Source of the DNA: Candidatus Intricatilinea gracilis
GTDB taxonomy: Bacteria > Pseudomonadota > Gammaproteobacteria > Burkholderiales > Burkholderiaceae_C
Direction of reading: 5' to 3'
DNA: 64,000 nucleotides
Assembly (NCBI GenBank): GCA_016702605.1
Contig: JADJDQ010000008.1
Coordinates: 1 to 64,000 of the forward strand
The number at the start of each line of letters is the position of its first letter. The stretch's first letter is position 1. Positions 43,024 through 50,939 of this stretch are shown here, piece by piece. A program made the position numbers and the translations under genes. The notes below the pieces were generated by a model. The model did not search any database, was not told the origin of the DNA, and saw nothing but the letters and a program-made list of their open reading frames with translations.

Positions 43024-43587
43024 TCAGATCTTGCCGACGAGGTCGATGCTCGGCGCCAGGGTCTTGGCGCCTTCCTTCCACTTGGCCGGGCAGACCTGGC
43101 CGGGGTGGGCAGCGGTGTACTGGGCAGCCTTGAGCTTGCGCAGGGTTTCGGACACGTCACGGGCGATCTCGTTCGAATGAACTTCCATCGTCTTGATCAC
43201 GCCGTCGGGGTTGATCACGAAGGTGCCGCGCAGCGCCAGGCCTTCTTCGGGGATGTGCACGCCGAAGGCATTGGTCAGTGCATGGGTCGGGTCACCCACC
43301 AGCGGGAACTTGGCCTTGCCCACGGCCGGCGAGGTTTCGTGCCACACCTTGTGCGAGAAATGGGTGTCGGTGGTGACGATGTAGACCTCGGCGCCAGCGG
43401 CCTGGAAGGCGGCGTAGTTGTCGGCGGCGTCCTCGATCTCGGTCGGGCAGTTGAAGGTGAAGGCTGCCGGCATGAAGATCAGTACCGACCACTTGCCCTT
43501 GAGGCTTTCTTCGGTGACGGTGATGAACTTGCCGTTGTGGAAGGCTTGGGTCTTGAAGGGCTGGACGGAGGTGTTGATCAATGACAT
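43024..43587 (-). CDS. ahpC: Alkyl hydroperoxide reductase subunit C (peroxiredoxin)
   Basis: Typical 2-Cys peroxiredoxin reducing H2O2 and organic peroxides. 187 residues, MSLINTSVQPFKTQAFHNGKF, the E. coli-like AhpC length. Peroxidatic Cys47 in PAAFTFNCPTE and resolving Cys166 in HPGQVCPAKW; the YF-type C-terminal helix is replaced by LVGKI. The residue before FTF is Ala where E. coli has Asp. AhpF is encoded downstream. The promoter region carries a 17-base palindrome. Confidence 0.97.
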   Translation of the reverse strand: MSLINTSVQPFKTQAFHNGKFITVTEESLKGKWSVLIFMPAAFTFNCPTEIEDAADNYAAFQAAGAEVYIVTTDTHFSHKVWHETSPAVGKAKFPLVGDPTHALTNAFGVHIPEEGLALRGTFVINPDGVIKTMEVHSNEIARDVSETLRKLKAAQYTAAHPGQVCPAKWKEGAKTLAPSIDLVGKI

Positions 43588-43628
43588 CTGGAGTTCCTTG
43601 GCTGGGTTGAGAAGAGTCGACAGGGCAA

Positions 43629-43683
43629 ATACTATCAGCCAGTAGATGGTGTTTGCATTTGACTATGCAATCGCAGCGATTGC
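43629..43683 (-). promoter_or_regulatory. ahpC promoter region with palindrome
   Basis: Minus-strand extended -10 TGATAGTAT (hexamer 43629-43634) without a consensus -35, and a perfect inverted repeat GCAATCGC-T-GCGATTGC (43667-43683) ~35-50 bases upstream, flanked on both sides by ATAGTCA. An activator such as OxyR is expected here, but the four-part ATAG spacing of OxyR is not clearly present. Confidence 0.5.
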
Positions 43684-43738
43684 CCCTGACTATGACAGGG
43701 TAAAACTGCGGCATCACCGAGCTGGTCTCCAAATGTCA

Positions 43739-43770
43739 AGGGCCGATGACCACCTGTGGTCACCGGCCCT
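43739..43770 (-). terminator. Terminator after fbpA
   Basis: Nearly perfect 15-bp stem (arms AGGGCCGGTGACCAC / GTGGTCATCGGCCCT on the minus strand, one G-T/A-C irregularity) with a 2-base loop, followed by TTGACATTT. Separates fbpA from ahpC. Confidence 0.7.
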
Positions 43771-43829
43771 GACCGCCGTCAGCTCGCCGAGGCGAACCGG
43801 CGGGCCATCGGTCAACTGCGTCGCAGGGC

Positions 43830-44888
43830 TTATTTCCAGCCGGCGCGGTCGTACACCTTCTGGGCCAGGGCGGCGTTGCGTGCCAGTTCACCCACCGGCA
43901 GGGTGTCGGGCTTGAAACGGCCGAGTGAATCGAGCTCCTTGTTGACCACCGCGGCGCTGGCCACCACCGGCCATTCGTTGTTGCCGTCGGCGAAGTAGCC
44001 CTGCGCCTGGTCGCTGGCCAGGTATTCGAGAAACTTGACGGCCGCCTCCTTGTGCGGCGCGTGTTTCAGCACCCCGGCGCCCGAGATGTTGATGTGTGTG
44101 CCCCAGGTCTTCTGGTTGGGCCAGACGATGCCCACGGCCTTCATGGCCGCCACATCGTCGGCCTTGGTGGATCGCATCAGACGCACCAGGTAGTAGGTGT
44201 TGGAGATGGTCACGCCACATTCACCAGCAGCCACGGCCCTGATCTGATCGGTGTCACCCCCCTTGGGAGAACGCGCGAAATTGGCGACCAGGCCACGCAC
44301 CCAGCTTTCGGCCTTGGCCTCACCGTCGTGGGCGATGACCGCCGCACCGAGCGACAGGTTGTACGGGTGGGAACCCGAACGCACACAGACCTGGCCCTTG
44401 AGCGCCGGCGCCGCCAGGTCTTCGTAGTTCTGCACCTGCTCGGCCTTGAGGGCTGACTTGTTGTAGACGATCACGCGGGCGCGGGTCGAAAACGAGAACC
44501 AGGTGGGTGTACGCAACGAGGCCGGCACTCGGCTGTCGAGCAACTTGGATTGCACCGGCTGGAACAGGCCCAGGCTGTCGGCCACTTCGAGGCGGGCAGC
44601 GTCGACGGTGATGAGGATGTCCGCCGGGCTCCTGGCCCCCTCGTTGCGCAGTCGTTCGACGAGTTCGTCTTCCTTGCCGTCCAGCCGATTGACCTTGATG
44701 CCGGTGGCCTTGGTGAAGTTGGCGTAGAGCGCCTCGTCGGTCTGGTAGTGGCGCGCCGAGTAGATGTTGAGCTCGGCAGTCTGGGCCTGGGCCAGCAGTG
44801 GCACCAAGGCGGCAACAGCTGCCAGGGTTCGGACACAGCGCGACAAGGCGGGCCGACTGGAAAGAACGGGAGTGGAAAGGCGTGTCAT
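43830..44888 (-). CDS. fbpA: Iron(III) ABC transporter substrate-binding protein
   Basis: Periplasmic ferric-iron-binding protein of the FbpABC system. 352 residues with a signal peptide (residues about 1-36, ending LLAQAQ) and mature start TAELNIYSARHYQTDEALY. The paired iron-ligand tyrosines are in SNTYYLVRLM. Own promoter with a Fur-like site 38-56 bases upstream of the ATG. Its partners fbpC and fbpB lie beyond ahpC-ahpF. Confidence 0.95.
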   Translation of the reverse strand: MTRLSTPVLSSRPALSRCVRTLAAVAALVPLLAQAQTAELNIYSARHYQTDEALYANFTKATGIKVNRLDGKEDELVERLRNEGARSPADILITVDAARLEVADSLGLFQPVQSKLLDSRVPASLRTPTWFSFSTRARVIVYNKSALKAEQVQNYEDLAAPALKGQVCVRSGSHPYNLSLGAAVIAHDGEAKAESWVRGLVANFARSPKGGDTDQIRAVAAGECGVTISNTYYLVRLMRSTKADDVAAMKAVGIVWPNQKTWGTHINISGAGVLKHAPHKEAAVKFLEYLASDQAQGYFADGNNEWPVVASAAVVNKELDSLGRFKPDTLPVGELARNAALAQKVYDRAGWK

Positions 44889-44920
44889 CGGTAACCTCGG
44901 TAGGGTGGCAACTGAGTCAA

Positions 44921-44944
44921 ATCATAACAAGAATCGTTCTCATT
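44921..44944 (-). promoter_or_regulatory. fbpA promoter with Fur-like site
   Basis: Minus-strand AATGAGAACGATTCTTGTT (44926-44944) resembles the Fur box (TGAGAAC-G-ATTCTTG core) and abuts or overlaps the -10 hexamer TATGAT (44921-44926). GAGG precedes the ATG. Iron-dependent repression is the natural reading. Confidence 0.7.
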
Positions 44945-45057
44945 ACCGTTGACGGACATCAACACCTACTGGCTCTGCCGACACCGGCCGGGTCCGCGGC
45001 CATGCCGCCGCAAGACCGGTGGCAACACATGAATCGACACCGTGGCAGTTCTGGATG

Positions 45058-45711
45058 TCAGGCCGGGTCGACGACAAGCAGGCCGCGCTTTTCGATGAAC
45101 GCCACCACCTCGTCCAGGCCGCTGCGCGTCTTGAGGTTCGTCATCACGTAGGCCCGGTTGGGGCGCATGCGCCGGGTGTCGGCCTCCATCACGGCGAGGT
45201 CGGCGCCGACGTGGGGCGCCAGGTCGGTCTTGTTGATGACGAAGAGGTCACTCTTGGTGATGCCGGGGCCACCCTTGCGCGGGATCTTCTCGCCTGCCGC
45301 GACGTCGATCACGTAGATCGTCAGGTCGCTCAGTTCGGGGCTGAAGGTGGCCGCCAGGTTGTCGCCGCCCGACTCGATGAAGACGATGTCGGCGTTGGGA
45401 AACTTCTCGAGCATGCGGTCGACCGCTTCGAGGTTGATCGACGCGTCCTCGCGGATCGCCGTGTGCGGGCAGCCGCCCGTCTCGACACCCATGATGCGTT
45501 CGGGCTCGAGCGCGCCGGCCACGGTGAGCAGGCGCTGGTCTTCCTTGGTGTAGATGTCGTTGGTGACGACGACCAGATCCCAGCGCTCGCGCATGGTCTT
45601 GCAGAGCATCTCGACCAGCGTCGTCTTGCCGGACCCCACCGGACCGCCCACACCCACCCGCAGAGGAGGCAGTTTGCGGGTGCGGCCGGCGATATGGTGC
45701 AAGGCGGTCAT
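45058..45711 (-). CDS. ureG: Urease accessory protein UreG
   Basis: SIMIBI-class GTPase delivering nickel to urease with UreE, UreF and UreH. 217 residues from ATG 45711 (MTALHHIAGRTRKLPPLRVGVGG). P-loop GPVGSGKT (23-30), metal-binding Cys81-Pro82-His83 in ETGGCPHTAIRED, ESGGDNLAATFSPEL and the NKTD guanine-specificity motif are all present. No other urease gene (ureABC, D, E, F) is in the 64 kb, and the upstream 186 bases hold no ureF remnant. Confidence 0.96.
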   Translation of the reverse strand: MTALHHIAGRTRKLPPLRVGVGGPVGSGKTTLVEMLCKTMRERWDLVVVTNDIYTKEDQRLLTVAGALEPERIMGVETGGCPHTAIREDASINLEAVDRMLEKFPNADIVFIESGGDNLAATFSPELSDLTIYVIDVAAGEKIPRKGGPGITKSDLFVINKTDLAPHVGADLAVMEADTRRMRPNRAYVMTNLKTRSGLDEVVAFIEKRGLLVVDPA

Positions 45712-45897
45712 GATGAGTTCAGTCGGTCGGTGAAGTGTGGATCGGCGGCGGGGGCGCGTGGTCGGGGCAGGCACTCTGCGCCGCGCCTCATGTGATGGCG
45801 CGGGGCAAGCCGCAATTCATCATAGGGCCAGCCCGGTGGCACGAGCAGAGCCAGAATCGTGCCCCCTCAAGATCCGCCACCACGAGGAAAACACTGA

Positions 45898-47073
45898 ATG
45901 GATCAAGTCGACTGTGTCGTGATCGGGGCCGGCGTGGTCGGTCTGGCGGTGGCGCGTGCGCTGGCGCAGGGCGGGCACGAGGTGGTGATCGTCGAGGCGG
46001 AAGCAGCCGTCGGCACCGGCGTGTCGTCACGCAACAGCGAGGTCATCCACGCCGGGCTGTACTACGAGCCGGGATCACTCAAGTCGCGCCTGTGTGTGTG
46101 GGGCAACCGCTTGATGTACCGGTACTGTGCCGAGCGCCATGTGCCGCACCAACGCTGCGGCAAGCTGGTGCTGGCGCCCGACGCAGTTGCCGCCGGCAAG
46201 CTCGCCGCCTTCGCCGAACGTGCCCGCGCCCAGGGCGTGGGCGACCTGCGCCAGCTCAGCGCCGCCGAGGTGCACGAGATGGAGCCGGCGCTGCGTTGCC
46301 ACTCGGCACTGTTGTCGCCGTCCAGCGGCATCGTCGACAGCCATGGCCTGATGACCGCGCTGCTAGCCGACGCCGAAGCCGCCGGCGCCCTGCTCGCCGT
46401 GGCCAGCCCACTGCTGGCGGCCAGCAAGGTGGCGGGGGGCTGGCAGATCCGCTGCGGCAGCGCCGACGACCAGATCGAGTTGCAGGCACGCTGGCTCGTC
46501 AACTGCGCCGGCCTGCAGGCGCAGGCGGTTGCGACACACATGTCAGGCTTCGACACGGCGGCGATACCGCAGCGCCATCTGGCGCGTGGCCACTATTTCA
46601 GCCTGGCCGGACGTGCACCGTTCAAGCGTCTGATCTACCCGATGCCGGTGGACGGCGGCCTGGGTGTGCACCTCACGCTCGACCTGGGCGGTCAGGCGCG
46701 TTTCGGCCCCGACGTGCAATGGCTGAACGATCAGGGCGCAGATGAACCACTCGACTACCGTGTCGATCCGCGCCGCGGCGACGTGTTCTACGAAGCAGTG
46801 CGCAGCTACTGGCCGGGCCTGCCGGAGGGTGCACTGATCCCGGCCTACAGCGGCATCCGGCCCAAGCTGAGCGGCCCGGGCGAGGCGGCGCGAGACTTCG
46901 TCATTGCCGGGCCGCAGCAACATGGATGTGACGGGGTGGTGCAGCTCTTCGGCATCGAGTCGCCGGGGCTCACGGCCTCATTGGCCATCGCAGAAGTGGT
47001 CGCCACGATGGTGGGTTGCGGTGCGGGCCAAGATGCCGACGTAGACGGTTCATTGCAAACATCCGCATGCTGA
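45898..47073 (+). CDS. FAD-dependent oxidoreductase, LhgO/DAO family
   Basis: 391 residues, MDQVDCVVIGAGVVGLAVARALAQ, with GAGGA upstream. N-terminal dinucleotide-binding GAGVVGLAVARAL and VEAEAAVGTGVSSRNSEVIHAG, the signature of the L-2-hydroxyglutarate dehydrogenase branch of the D-amino-acid-oxidase superfamily. IDS-HG and the C-terminal LFGIESPGLTASLAIAE FAD-contact segment are conserved. The likely role is oxidation of L-2-hydroxyglutarate or a related 2-hydroxyacid with electrons to quinone (inference). Divergent from ureG. Confidence 0.9.
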   Translation: MDQVDCVVIGAGVVGLAVARALAQGGHEVVIVEAEAAVGTGVSSRNSEVIHAGLYYEPGSLKSRLCVWGNRLMYRYCAERHVPHQRCGKLVLAPDAVAAGKLAAFAERARAQGVGDLRQLSAAEVHEMEPALRCHSALLSPSSGIVDSHGLMTALLADAEAAGALLAVASPLLAASKVAGGWQIRCGSADDQIELQARWLVNCAGLQAQAVATHMSGFDTAAIPQRHLARGHYFSLAGRAPFKRLIYPMPVDGGLGVHLTLDLGGQARFGPDVQWLNDQGADEPLDYRVDPRRGDVFYEAVRSYWPGLPEGALIPAYSGIRPKLSGPGEAARDFVIAGPQQHGCDGVVQLFGIESPGLTASLAIAEVVATMVGCGAGQDADVDGSLQTSAC

Positions 47074-47180
47074 TCACCAGTGCATCCAAATCGCGTGGCC
47101 GCAGGCGCTGCGCCCTGCACCACCGGCTCAGCAACTTCACGTGTGAAAGTTGGGCCGTCTAAAACGGCCATTCTTCAGGC

Positions 47181-47186
47181 TATACT
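47181..47186 (+). promoter_or_regulatory. -10 element of tRNA-Met
   Basis: TATACT ends 10 bases before the tRNA 5' end. The -35 region (TCTAAA with a 17-base spacer) is poor. Confidence 0.5.
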
Positions 47187-47196
47187 TTTGGCCGTT

Positions 47197-47273
<77 letters not shown>

Positions 47274-47288
47274 GACAACCCCTTCATC

Positions 47289-47323
47289 CGCCCGACAGCC
47301 CTGTGCTTCGGGCGTTTGTTTTT
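47289..47323 (+). terminator. Terminator of tRNA-Met
   Basis: 7-bp stem CGCCCGA / TCGGGCG followed by TTTGTTTTT, starting 16 bases after the tRNA. Confidence 0.8.
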
Positions 47324-47369
47324 CCGGCCCAGGCCTCCAGCCCGGGCACGCAGCCACTGGATCCACACC

Positions 47370-47753
47370 ATGTACCGCTGTGTCTTGACCTTCGCCGCGG
47401 GCGCCCTGCTTGCGGTCAGCGCGCATGCGCAACTTGCGGTGCAGCGCGGCTTTCCGGCCCAGGCGCTGCGTGGCACCTTCGCCATCGTCGCCGCGCCCGA
47501 GGTGGTGCTCAACGGCCAGCCAGCGCGGCTCGCGCCCGGCGCCCGGGTGCGCGACACCAACAACCTCATCGTGCAAAGCAGCGCGCTCGGCAACACCAGG
47601 CTGGTGGTGAACTACACCCGTGACCTGGACGGCCTGGTGCGCGAGGTCTGGCTGCTGCGCCCCGAAGAGGCCGCGCGTCCCTGGCCGACCACGCCACAGG
47701 AAGCCGCATCGCTGGTGTTCGACCCTGCAGCGCAGACCTGGGCACGACCATGA
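47370..47753 (+). CDS. Secreted protein of unknown function upstream of miaB
   Basis: 127 residues from ATG 47370 (MYRCVLTFAAGALLAVSAHA, a signal peptide). The mature part AQLAVQRGFPAQALRGTFAIVAAPEVVLNGQPARLAPGARVRD looks beta-rich, without cysteines or a recognised domain. Its stop overlaps the miaB start by 4 bases (ATGA), so the two are translationally coupled. I do not recognise the family beyond its likely conservation at this locus in Burkholderiales. Confidence 0.75.
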   Translation: MYRCVLTFAAGALLAVSAHAQLAVQRGFPAQALRGTFAIVAAPEVVLNGQPARLAPGARVRDTNNLIVQSSALGNTRLVVNYTRDLDGLVREVWLLRPEEAARPWPTTPQEAASLVFDPAAQTWARP

Positions 47754-49195
47754 GCGACACCACCACCACCGGCAAGAAGGTCTACCTGCGCACCTTCGGC
47801 TGCCAGATGAACGAATACGACTCGGACAAGATGTCCGACGTGATGAACGCCGCCGAGGGCTACACACTCACCGACGACCCCGAGCAGGCCGACCTCATCC
47901 TGTTCAACACCTGCTCGGTGCGCGAAAAGGCGCAGGAGAAGGTCTTCAGCGACCTGGGCCGCGTCAAGCATCTCAAGGCCAAGGGCGTGATGATCGGTGT
48001 GGGTGGTTGTGTGGCCAGCCAGGAAGGTGCGGCCATCATCGAGCGCGCGCCGTATGTCGACGTCGTCTTCGGCCCGCAGACCCTGCACCGCCTGCCGCAA
48101 CTGCTGGAGCGCCGCCGCACGCTGGGACGCCCGCAGGTCGACATCAGCTTCCCCGAGATCGAGAAGTTCGATCACCTGCCGCCGGCCCGGGTGGACGGCG
48201 CCAGCGCGTTCGTCTCGATCATGGAAGGCTGCAGCAAGTATTGCTCGTACTGCGTCGTGCCCTACACCCGCGGTGAAGAGTTCAGCCGCCCCTTCGAGGA
48301 AGTGCTAACCGAGGTGGCGGTGCTCGCCGACCAAGGCGTCAAGGAAGTGACGCTGCTGGGCCAGAACGTCAACGCCTACCGCGGCAGGATGGGCGACAAG
48401 GTCTCGAACCTGACGAGTGCCGTCGAGATCGCCGACTTCGCGATGTTGCTCGAGTACGTGGCCGAGATCCCCGGCATCCAGCGCATTCGTTACACCACCA
48501 GCCATCCCAACGAGTTCAGCCAGCGCCTGATCGACGTCTACGCCCGGGTGCCCAAGCTCGTGAACCACCTGCACCTGCCGGTGCAACACGGCAGCGACCG
48601 CATCCTGGCCGCCATGAAACGCGGCTACACCACACTCGAATACAAGAGCACGATCCGCAAGCTGCGCGCGGTGCGGCCGGACATCAGCCTGTCGACCGAC
48701 TTCATCGTCGGTTTTCCCGGCGAGACCGACGACGACCATGCCCGCACCATGAAGCTGATCGCCGACGTTGGCTTCGACGCGAGCTTCAGCTTCGTCTTCA
48801 GCCCGCGCCCCGGCACCCCCGCCGCCGCGCTGCACGACGACACGGCGCAAGAGGTCAAGCTCGCGCGCCTGCAGCAACTGCAAGCCACACTCGAAGACAA
48901 CGTGCGGCACATCAGCACCAGCCGCGTCGGCACGCGCCAGACCATCCTGGTCGAAGGCCCGTCGCGCAAATCCACCGTCGAAGTACCCGAACTGATGGGC
49001 CGCACCGAGTGCAACCGCATCGTCAACTTCGACGGCGGGCCGAACGCCGGCGCGCCTCGTCGGTCAGATGATCGACGTGACCATCACCGCCGCACTGCCA
49101 CATTCGCTGCGCGCCGAGGTGGTGGTGGGTTGACAGGAACAGCGCGGGTCGACGGCTGGGCCGTGCACAGGCTGGCCGCGTCGCGCAGTCGCTAG
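47750..49195 (+). CDS. miaB: tRNA-2-methylthio-N6-dimethylallyladenosine synthase MiaB
   Basis: Radical-SAM methylthiotransferase acting on i6A37 of tRNA. N-terminal UPF0004 domain with three iron-sulfur cysteines (TFGCQMNE, NTCSVRE, GGCVASQE), radical-SAM cluster motif GCSKYCSYCVVPYTRG, and TIM-barrel blocks HLPVQHGSDRIL and DFIVGFPGET. The frame as given ends in an Arg-rich tail because of a one-base shift near 49047. In the alternative frame the expected TRAM-domain end ARLVGQMIDVTITAALPHSLRAEVV is present with a stop at 49131-49133. So the last ~50 codons here are probably wrong. Confidence 0.93.
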   Translation: MSDTTTTGKKVYLRTFGCQMNEYDSDKMSDVMNAAEGYTLTDDPEQADLILFNTCSVREKAQEKVFSDLGRVKHLKAKGVMIGVGGCVASQEGAAIIERAPYVDVVFGPQTLHRLPQLLERRRTLGRPQVDISFPEIEKFDHLPPARVDGASAFVSIMEGCSKYCSYCVVPYTRGEEFSRPFEEVLTEVAVLADQGVKEVTLLGQNVNAYRGRMGDKVSNLTSAVEIADFAMLLEYVAEIPGIQRIRYTTSHPNEFSQRLIDVYARVPKLVNHLHLPVQHGSDRILAAMKRGYTTLEYKSTIRKLRAVRPDISLSTDFIVGFPGETDDDHARTMKLIADVGFDASFSFVFSPRPGTPAAALHDDTAQEVKLARLQQLQATLEDNVRHISTSRVGTRQTILVEGPSRKSTVEVPELMGRTECNRIVNFDGGPNAGAPRRSDDRRDHHRRTATFAARRGGGGLTGTARVDGWAVHRLAASRSR

Positions 49196-49281
49196 GCCAG
49201 CCCCTCGACACCTTGCCGGACGAAGCCGACTTCACCATCCCGCCAGGTGGCGCGCCGGACGCGGCCCGGCGTCGGGCTTGG

Positions 49282-50730
49282 TCAGTATTTTTCGGCCACG
49301 GTGAACGACACAGCCGCAGCGCGCGGCGCCTTGGTGCCATCGACACTCACACTCTTCTGGCTGGCGCTGATGTCCAGACTGAAGATGCCCCAACTGGCAC
49401 CGATCGACGTGAGTGACAGGCGGCTGCCGACCATGTTGCGGCGCACGCCCAGGCGCACGCTGGGCATGATGTAGTTGAGCAGGGTCGCAAAGTCGCCCTG
49501 GTAACGATCGGCGTTGTAGGCCACGGCCAGGGTGCCGAAGCGCTGCTGCTCACCGACGAAGTCGGGCGTGGCATTGGTGGCCATGCTGCTTTGCATCAGC
49601 CAGCGTTTGTTGGCGCTGAACACCAAGGCTTCGAGCACCATGTGTGGTTTGAGCGCCACGGAGTCGAGCGGGCTGATCGCACCGTCGAGCACCAGTTTGG
49701 CCATGGCGTCTCGGTTCGCGTCGACGGTCGGGTCGGGGTAACGCAGCTTGGGGCTGCCGATGTTGTACAGCGTGGCGCCGATCTGATAGTGCTCGTCACC
49801 CCACATCACCCCCAGGTCCATGGCGCTGGCGTTGGCGTAGTTGCGGTTGCTGCGGTCACCCAGGCGGATGTCGCTGGTGTTGCCGGCGGCGTCGACGAAG
49901 GTGACGACCTGGCGCTCCAGGCGGGCGCGGTAGTTGTTGAGGCGCACGCCGATGTCGAGCCGGCCACCCTCTGCCGTGCTGCGGGCGGCGTCGGGCAACC
50001 AGTGGGTGATGTCGGCACCGTAGGTCAGGCTCAGGTGGGTGACCCGGGCAAGCTTGACATCGAATGCCGACGCCGTGGTCACGGCAAACCGGGGGTTGGC
50101 GACGGTCGGGTTGATCAGCACCGCATCCGAGCGACGGAACCTGCCGGAGCCTTGCAGCTGCACGCTGGCTGACACGGCGAAGGCGCCGCCAATGCTGTCG
50201 GCGCGGATCACCAGCGGCGACATCAGGCTGGCGCGGCCTTGCGAACTGAGCCGCGCGCCGGCTTCGAGCTTGGGCAGATGCACGGCATTCAGGCGCGCCA
50301 GGGCTTCTTCGGCCGCAACCTGGGTGCCGACCACTTTGGCCGAGTCGATGTCGGCACGCACCTGGTCGGTGACGGCCTCGAGGTCGTCGATCGTGCCCAT
50401 CTCGTAACGAGCGCCGAGATCGACCATGCCGAAGCGCAGATGCTCGTCCGGCGCCACCAGACGCGTGGCGTTGGCCGGGTTGAACGCCACCGAGCCCAGG
50501 TTGGCGCGGTTGTAGACCGGCCCCATCGTCAGCCCCGAACCCGACGCCATCAGCGATTGATTGGCCAGCGCCGGCCAGGCAGCGGCCACCATCAGCACCA
50601 GCGCAGTGGCGCGCAGCACCGGCGCAGGGCCATGTCCCCCCGGCCTCGTAGACGACGGCTCCGGCAAGTTCGCGAACCGAGCCAGATTGCCGGCATGAGC
50701 CCGTTGCGCGGTGATCTCGAAGCTGTTCAT
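49282..50730 (-). CDS. TraF-like (plasmid-transfer TraF_2 family) outer-membrane barrel
   Basis: 482 residues from ATG 50730 (MNSFEITAQRAHAGNLARF). Unusually long N-terminus before the membrane-like stretch VLRATALVLMVAAAWPALA, then GPVYNRANLGSVAFNPANA and repeated beta-strand segments with alternating hydrophobics. The end SVDGTKAPRAAAVSFTVAEKY has an aromatic C-terminal residue. It resembles conjugal transfer protein TraF of the PF13729 type, found in chromosomes of many gammaproteobacteria and betaproteobacteria without other tra genes. Function unknown; the PNPA motif and barrel pattern recall FadL-like and PorV-like proteins. No conjugation genes are nearby. Confidence 0.75.
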   Translation of the reverse strand: MNSFEITAQRAHAGNLARFANLPEPSSTRPGGHGPAPVLRATALVLMVAAAWPALANQSLMASGSGLTMGPVYNRANLGSVAFNPANATRLVAPDEHLRFGMVDLGARYEMGTIDDLEAVTDQVRADIDSAKVVGTQVAAEEALARLNAVHLPKLEAGARLSSQGRASLMSPLVIRADSIGGAFAVSASVQLQGSGRFRRSDAVLINPTVANPRFAVTTASAFDVKLARVTHLSLTYGADITHWLPDAARSTAEGGRLDIGVRLNNYRARLERQVVTFVDAAGNTSDIRLGDRSNRNYANASAMDLGVMWGDEHYQIGATLYNIGSPKLRYPDPTVDANRDAMAKLVLDGAISPLDSVALKPHMVLEALVFSANKRWLMQSSMATNATPDFVGEQQRFGTLAVAYNADRYQGDFATLLNYIMPSVRLGVRRNMVGSRLSLTSIGASWGIFSLDISASQKSVSVDGTKAPRAAAVSFTVAEKY

Positions 50731-50939
50731 GGTGCGCTCCACGCCCTGGTTTGCAGAGCGCTTCCTGCTCGGCCCGGCACTGCGCTTTCGGGCAGGTCTT
50801 GAAGCCAGCCTTCCGTTCTCGACAGGCCAGGCGCGGGCTGTAGGCCTTGCTGCCTGTCGAACCCACCGAACCGGGGTGTCGGGCGGCACAAGTTCACGCC
50901 GCGAGGCCAACCCTGGCGCCAGGCCGATAGAGTGTTGCC

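Noticed and set aside
43660..43700. OxyR operator at ahpC
   Set aside because: ATAG elements are spaced 27 and 31 bases apart, not the ~11-base pattern of OxyR, so I do not claim it.
49282..50730. Evidence of an integrated conjugative element from the TraF-like gene
   Set aside because: No relaxase, coupling protein, integrase, att repeats or composition change nearby.
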